From NCBI GenBank assembly GCA_002448445.1, contig DJYC01000027.1, forward strand, positions 1 to 32,951: a DNA stretch of 32,951 nt, given 5' to 3'. Every line of letters starts with the position of its first letter. Positions within the stretch are counted from its first letter, which is position 1. The notes beneath the pieces were generated by a model. The model had not been told where the DNA came from, searched no databases, and was given only the letters and a program-made list of their open reading frames with translations. The position numbers and the translations under genes are program-made. This DNA is from Treponema sp. UBA6988 (GTDB lineage: Bacteria > Spirochaetota > Spirochaetia > Treponematales > Treponemataceae). Positions 31,625 through 32,951 of the stretch are shown piece after piece.

Positions 31625-32401
31625 ATGGCAGAAAAGAAAGAACACAAAATCGTGTCTGCATCAACTGGCGCGGATATTACAGGAAAGCCACGTCCTGCGG
31701 CATCGGCTGCGGCTGGCGTGAAGTCCGGAAACGCAACTGGTCTTCGCATTGGCGCAGTACTCTTTTGGATTGCGGCTTTGGCATTTGAAGTGCTTGCTAT
31801 TGCGCTGATTCTTGAAAAGCTTCTTATCCTTCCGAAGATTCAGCCTTTGCACAAGGGTATTGCGGCTCTTGTTCTTGACATGGTTTGTGTAATCGTTGGT
31901 TCTCAGTTCTGGAAGAAGGCCAACCACATTGACCCGGCTTCCCAGAAGAATGCCCTTAAGTTCTGGCTGTGGAACAACATGGGCGTTATTGTTGCGGCTG
32001 TTGCATTTATTCCTTTTATTGTTCTTTTGCTTACAAACAAGGATGCTGACAAGAAGACAAAGGCTGTTGGTACTGTTGTTGCGGCTATTTTCCTTGCAAT
32101 TTCTGGTCTTGCAAGCTATGACTGGAATCCTATTTCCCAGGAAGCTGTTGAGGCTGCAACCCGCGGACAGGGCGTTTACTGGACGGAGCATGGTAAGAAA
32201 TTCCACACTCATGAGGACTGTCAGGCTCTTGACCGCTCAGAGGAGCTTAAGTTTGGTACGGCTCAGGAAGCTATTGATGCTGGTAAGGGTACAATCTGCA
32301 AGTTCTGCGAGAAGCGCGATGCTAAGGAGCTTGAGGCTGCCCAGGCTGCAATTGATGCTGCTGGCGGTCAAGAGGAGCTTCCTCCTGCAGCAAATGAATA
32401 G
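31625..32401 (+). CDS. Four-helix membrane protein with C-terminal His/Cys metal-binding-like motif
   Basis: A 258-residue protein. An Ala-rich cytoplasmic-looking N-terminus (1-40) leads to four hydrophobic segments at about 41-68, 77-96, 117-136 and 144-161. The tail has VYWTEHGKKFHTHEDCQAL followed by GKGTICKFC, an H-x(3)-C...C-x-x-C arrangement typical of a small zinc-binding module found at the ends of secreted or membrane proteins. It ends in Ala/Glu-rich sequence. The ATG has TAGGAG seven bases upstream. A clear terminator follows. Function not known. Confidence 0.75.
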   Translation: MAEKKEHKIVSASTGADITGKPRPAASAAAGVKSGNATGLRIGAVLFWIAALAFEVLAIALILEKLLILPKIQPLHKGIAALVLDMVCVIVGSQFWKKANHIDPASQKNALKFWLWNNMGVIVAAVAFIPFIVLLLTNKDADKKTKAVGTVVAAIFLAISGLASYDWNPISQEAVEAATRGQGVYWTEHGKKFHTHEDCQALDRSEELKFGTAQEAIDAGKGTICKFCEKRDAKELEAAQAAIDAAGGQEELPPAANE

Positions 32402-32420
32402 TCTTTTGCTTTGACTTTTT

Positions 32421-32452
32421 TCCCGGTGGTTTTGGCTGCCGGGATTTTTTTT
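32421..32452 (+). terminator. Rho-independent terminator after the membrane protein gene
   Basis: TCCCGG (32421-32426) pairs with CCGGGA (32439-32444), followed by eight T (32445-32452). Confidence 0.85.
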
Positions 32453-32477
32453 GTCTTGGGGGTTGCGGTTTTGGTAC

Positions 32478-32555
32478 GTCATTTCGGGCTTGACCCGGAA
32501 TCTGTGGAAGGTGGGGGAAGTAGGGGGGCAGACCCTGAGTCAAGCTCAGGGTGAC
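32478..32555. repeat. GTCAT...GTGAC palindromic repeat, copy 3
   Basis: GTCATTTCGGGCTTGACCCG (32478) opposes CTGAGTCAAGCTCAGGGTGA (ending 32554); the central GAATCTGTGGAAGGTGG matches the copy at 24486. Confidence 0.7.
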
Positions 32556-32597
32556 CGGTTAGCGGTTGCGGCAGGCTGTACTTTTAAGTGGCTTTCG

Positions 32598-32720
32598 ATG
32601 GAAGGGGCTCTAAATATTTTTGGCCGATACGAAGAATATCATAAAACAAACATTGCAGATTTTGGCTTGTATCGAAGAGAATATTTTGCCTTAAAGGAAT
32701 ATAAAGCCCATGTCAGATAA
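32598..32720 (+). CDS. Doubtful 40-residue ORF or gene remnant
   Basis: MEGALNIFGRYEEYHKTNIA continuing to EYKAHVR has protein-like composition, unlike the repeat-derived sequence that extends the frame upstream. There is no good ribosome binding site. It could be a small gene or a remnant; I do not recognise it. Confidence 0.25.
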   Translation: MEGALNIFGRYEEYHKTNIADFGLYRREYFALKEYKAHVR

Positions 32721-32738
32721 GTATTCAGAGGTTTATAA

Positions 32739-32951
32739 ATGATTTTCAAATATAATGAAAGAGTTAATGTACAAGAGATTTGCGATTTACGGCAGTCAGT
32801 TGGCTGGAACAGAATGGAAAAGGAAATGGCGGATCCCAGACTGAAGTCTTATTATCACATCGCTGTTTATGACGAAGAGAATCAGAAGCTTATCGGGTTT
32901 GTTGACAGCATTTCAAATGGTGTTACAGATGCCTATATTCAGGATTTAATG
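32739..32951 (+). CDS. GNAT-family N-acetyltransferase (3' end outside window)
   Basis: The first 71 residues of a GNAT acetyltransferase: ICDLRQSVGWNRM (early helix), SYYHIAVYDEENQKLIGFVDS (beta-strands 2-3) and DAYIQDLM, which normally leads into the V-x-P-x-Y-Q-x-x-G-I-G acetyl-CoA site beyond the window edge. The family transfers acetyl from acetyl-CoA to an amine. ATG 32739 has AGAGG eight bases upstream. The substrate cannot be inferred from the visible part. Confidence 0.8.
   Translation, partial: MIFKYNERVNVQEICDLRQSVGWNRMEKEMADPRLKSYYHIAVYDEENQKLIGFVDSISNGVTDAYIQDLM

Overview
The window looks like chromosome from a host-associated spirochaete, most likely a gut or rumen Treponema. 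This is inferred from protein character (tandem beta-helix lipoproteins with a loose lipobox, a LEADERLESS-style or UUG-started gene set, small TrpR and reverse rubrerythrin) and from frequent intergenic palindromes; no 16S or database search was possible. Base composition is mixed: GC-richer housekeeping genes are interrupted by distinctly AT-rich genes (about 469-927, 8489-9478 and 10594-14359) that look acquired.

Layout. 1-1427 (+): the tail of a DUF2628-type membrane protein, an unknown AT-rich protein and a small PH-like membrane protein. 1546-3811 (-): a two-gene AmmeMemoRadiSam operon in which the Memo-like and AMMECR1 domains are fused. 4037-5182 (-) is an Mbeg1-like hydrolase, divergent from an IMP cyclohydrolase-like gene (5505, +) whose promoter carries three tandem repeats; a TrpR-family repressor follows. 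6840-8024 (-): rubrerythrin and a PerR/Fur-type regulator, with a perfect PerR-box-like palindrome on the rubrerythrin promoter. 8243-8324 (+): tRNA-Leu(GAG) with its own promoter and terminator, followed by an AT-rich islet encoding an HTH plus nuclease-like protein and a DpnD/PcfM-like small protein. Then come an RluA-family pseudouridine synthase (+), and on the minus strand a nucleotidyltransferase and a UvrD-like helicase with an inserted PD-(D/E)XK-like domain, then RsgA and a Sel1-repeat protein.

16562-20238 (+): a secreted family 3 glycosidase overlapping an RNA (cytosine-C5) methyltransferase, then a GAF/HD-GYP cyclic-di-GMP phosphodiesterase. 20428-24288 (-): a small secreted protein, then a translation/division operon read infC-rpmI-rplT-zapB-like-zapA-yaiI, preceded by a membrane protein gene. 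24589-31024 (-): two large tandem paralogous lipoproteins built on GTFTMNGGTISGN-type repeats, with nearly identical promoters and N-termini but different C-terminal modules. 31625-32951 (+): a four-helix membrane protein with a predicted metal-binding tail, a doubtful small ORF, and the start of a GNAT acetyltransferase.

Several repeat families occupy the gaps: a 143-nt imperfect palindrome present twice (3880 and 31102), a GTCAT...ATGAC palindrome present three times, and GC-rich elements. The observations most worth following are the PerR operator, the paired lipoproteins, the ZapB-like/ZapA pair behind the L20 operon, the helicase-nuclease/nucleotidyltransferase pair, the tRNA-linked islet and the 143-nt palindrome.
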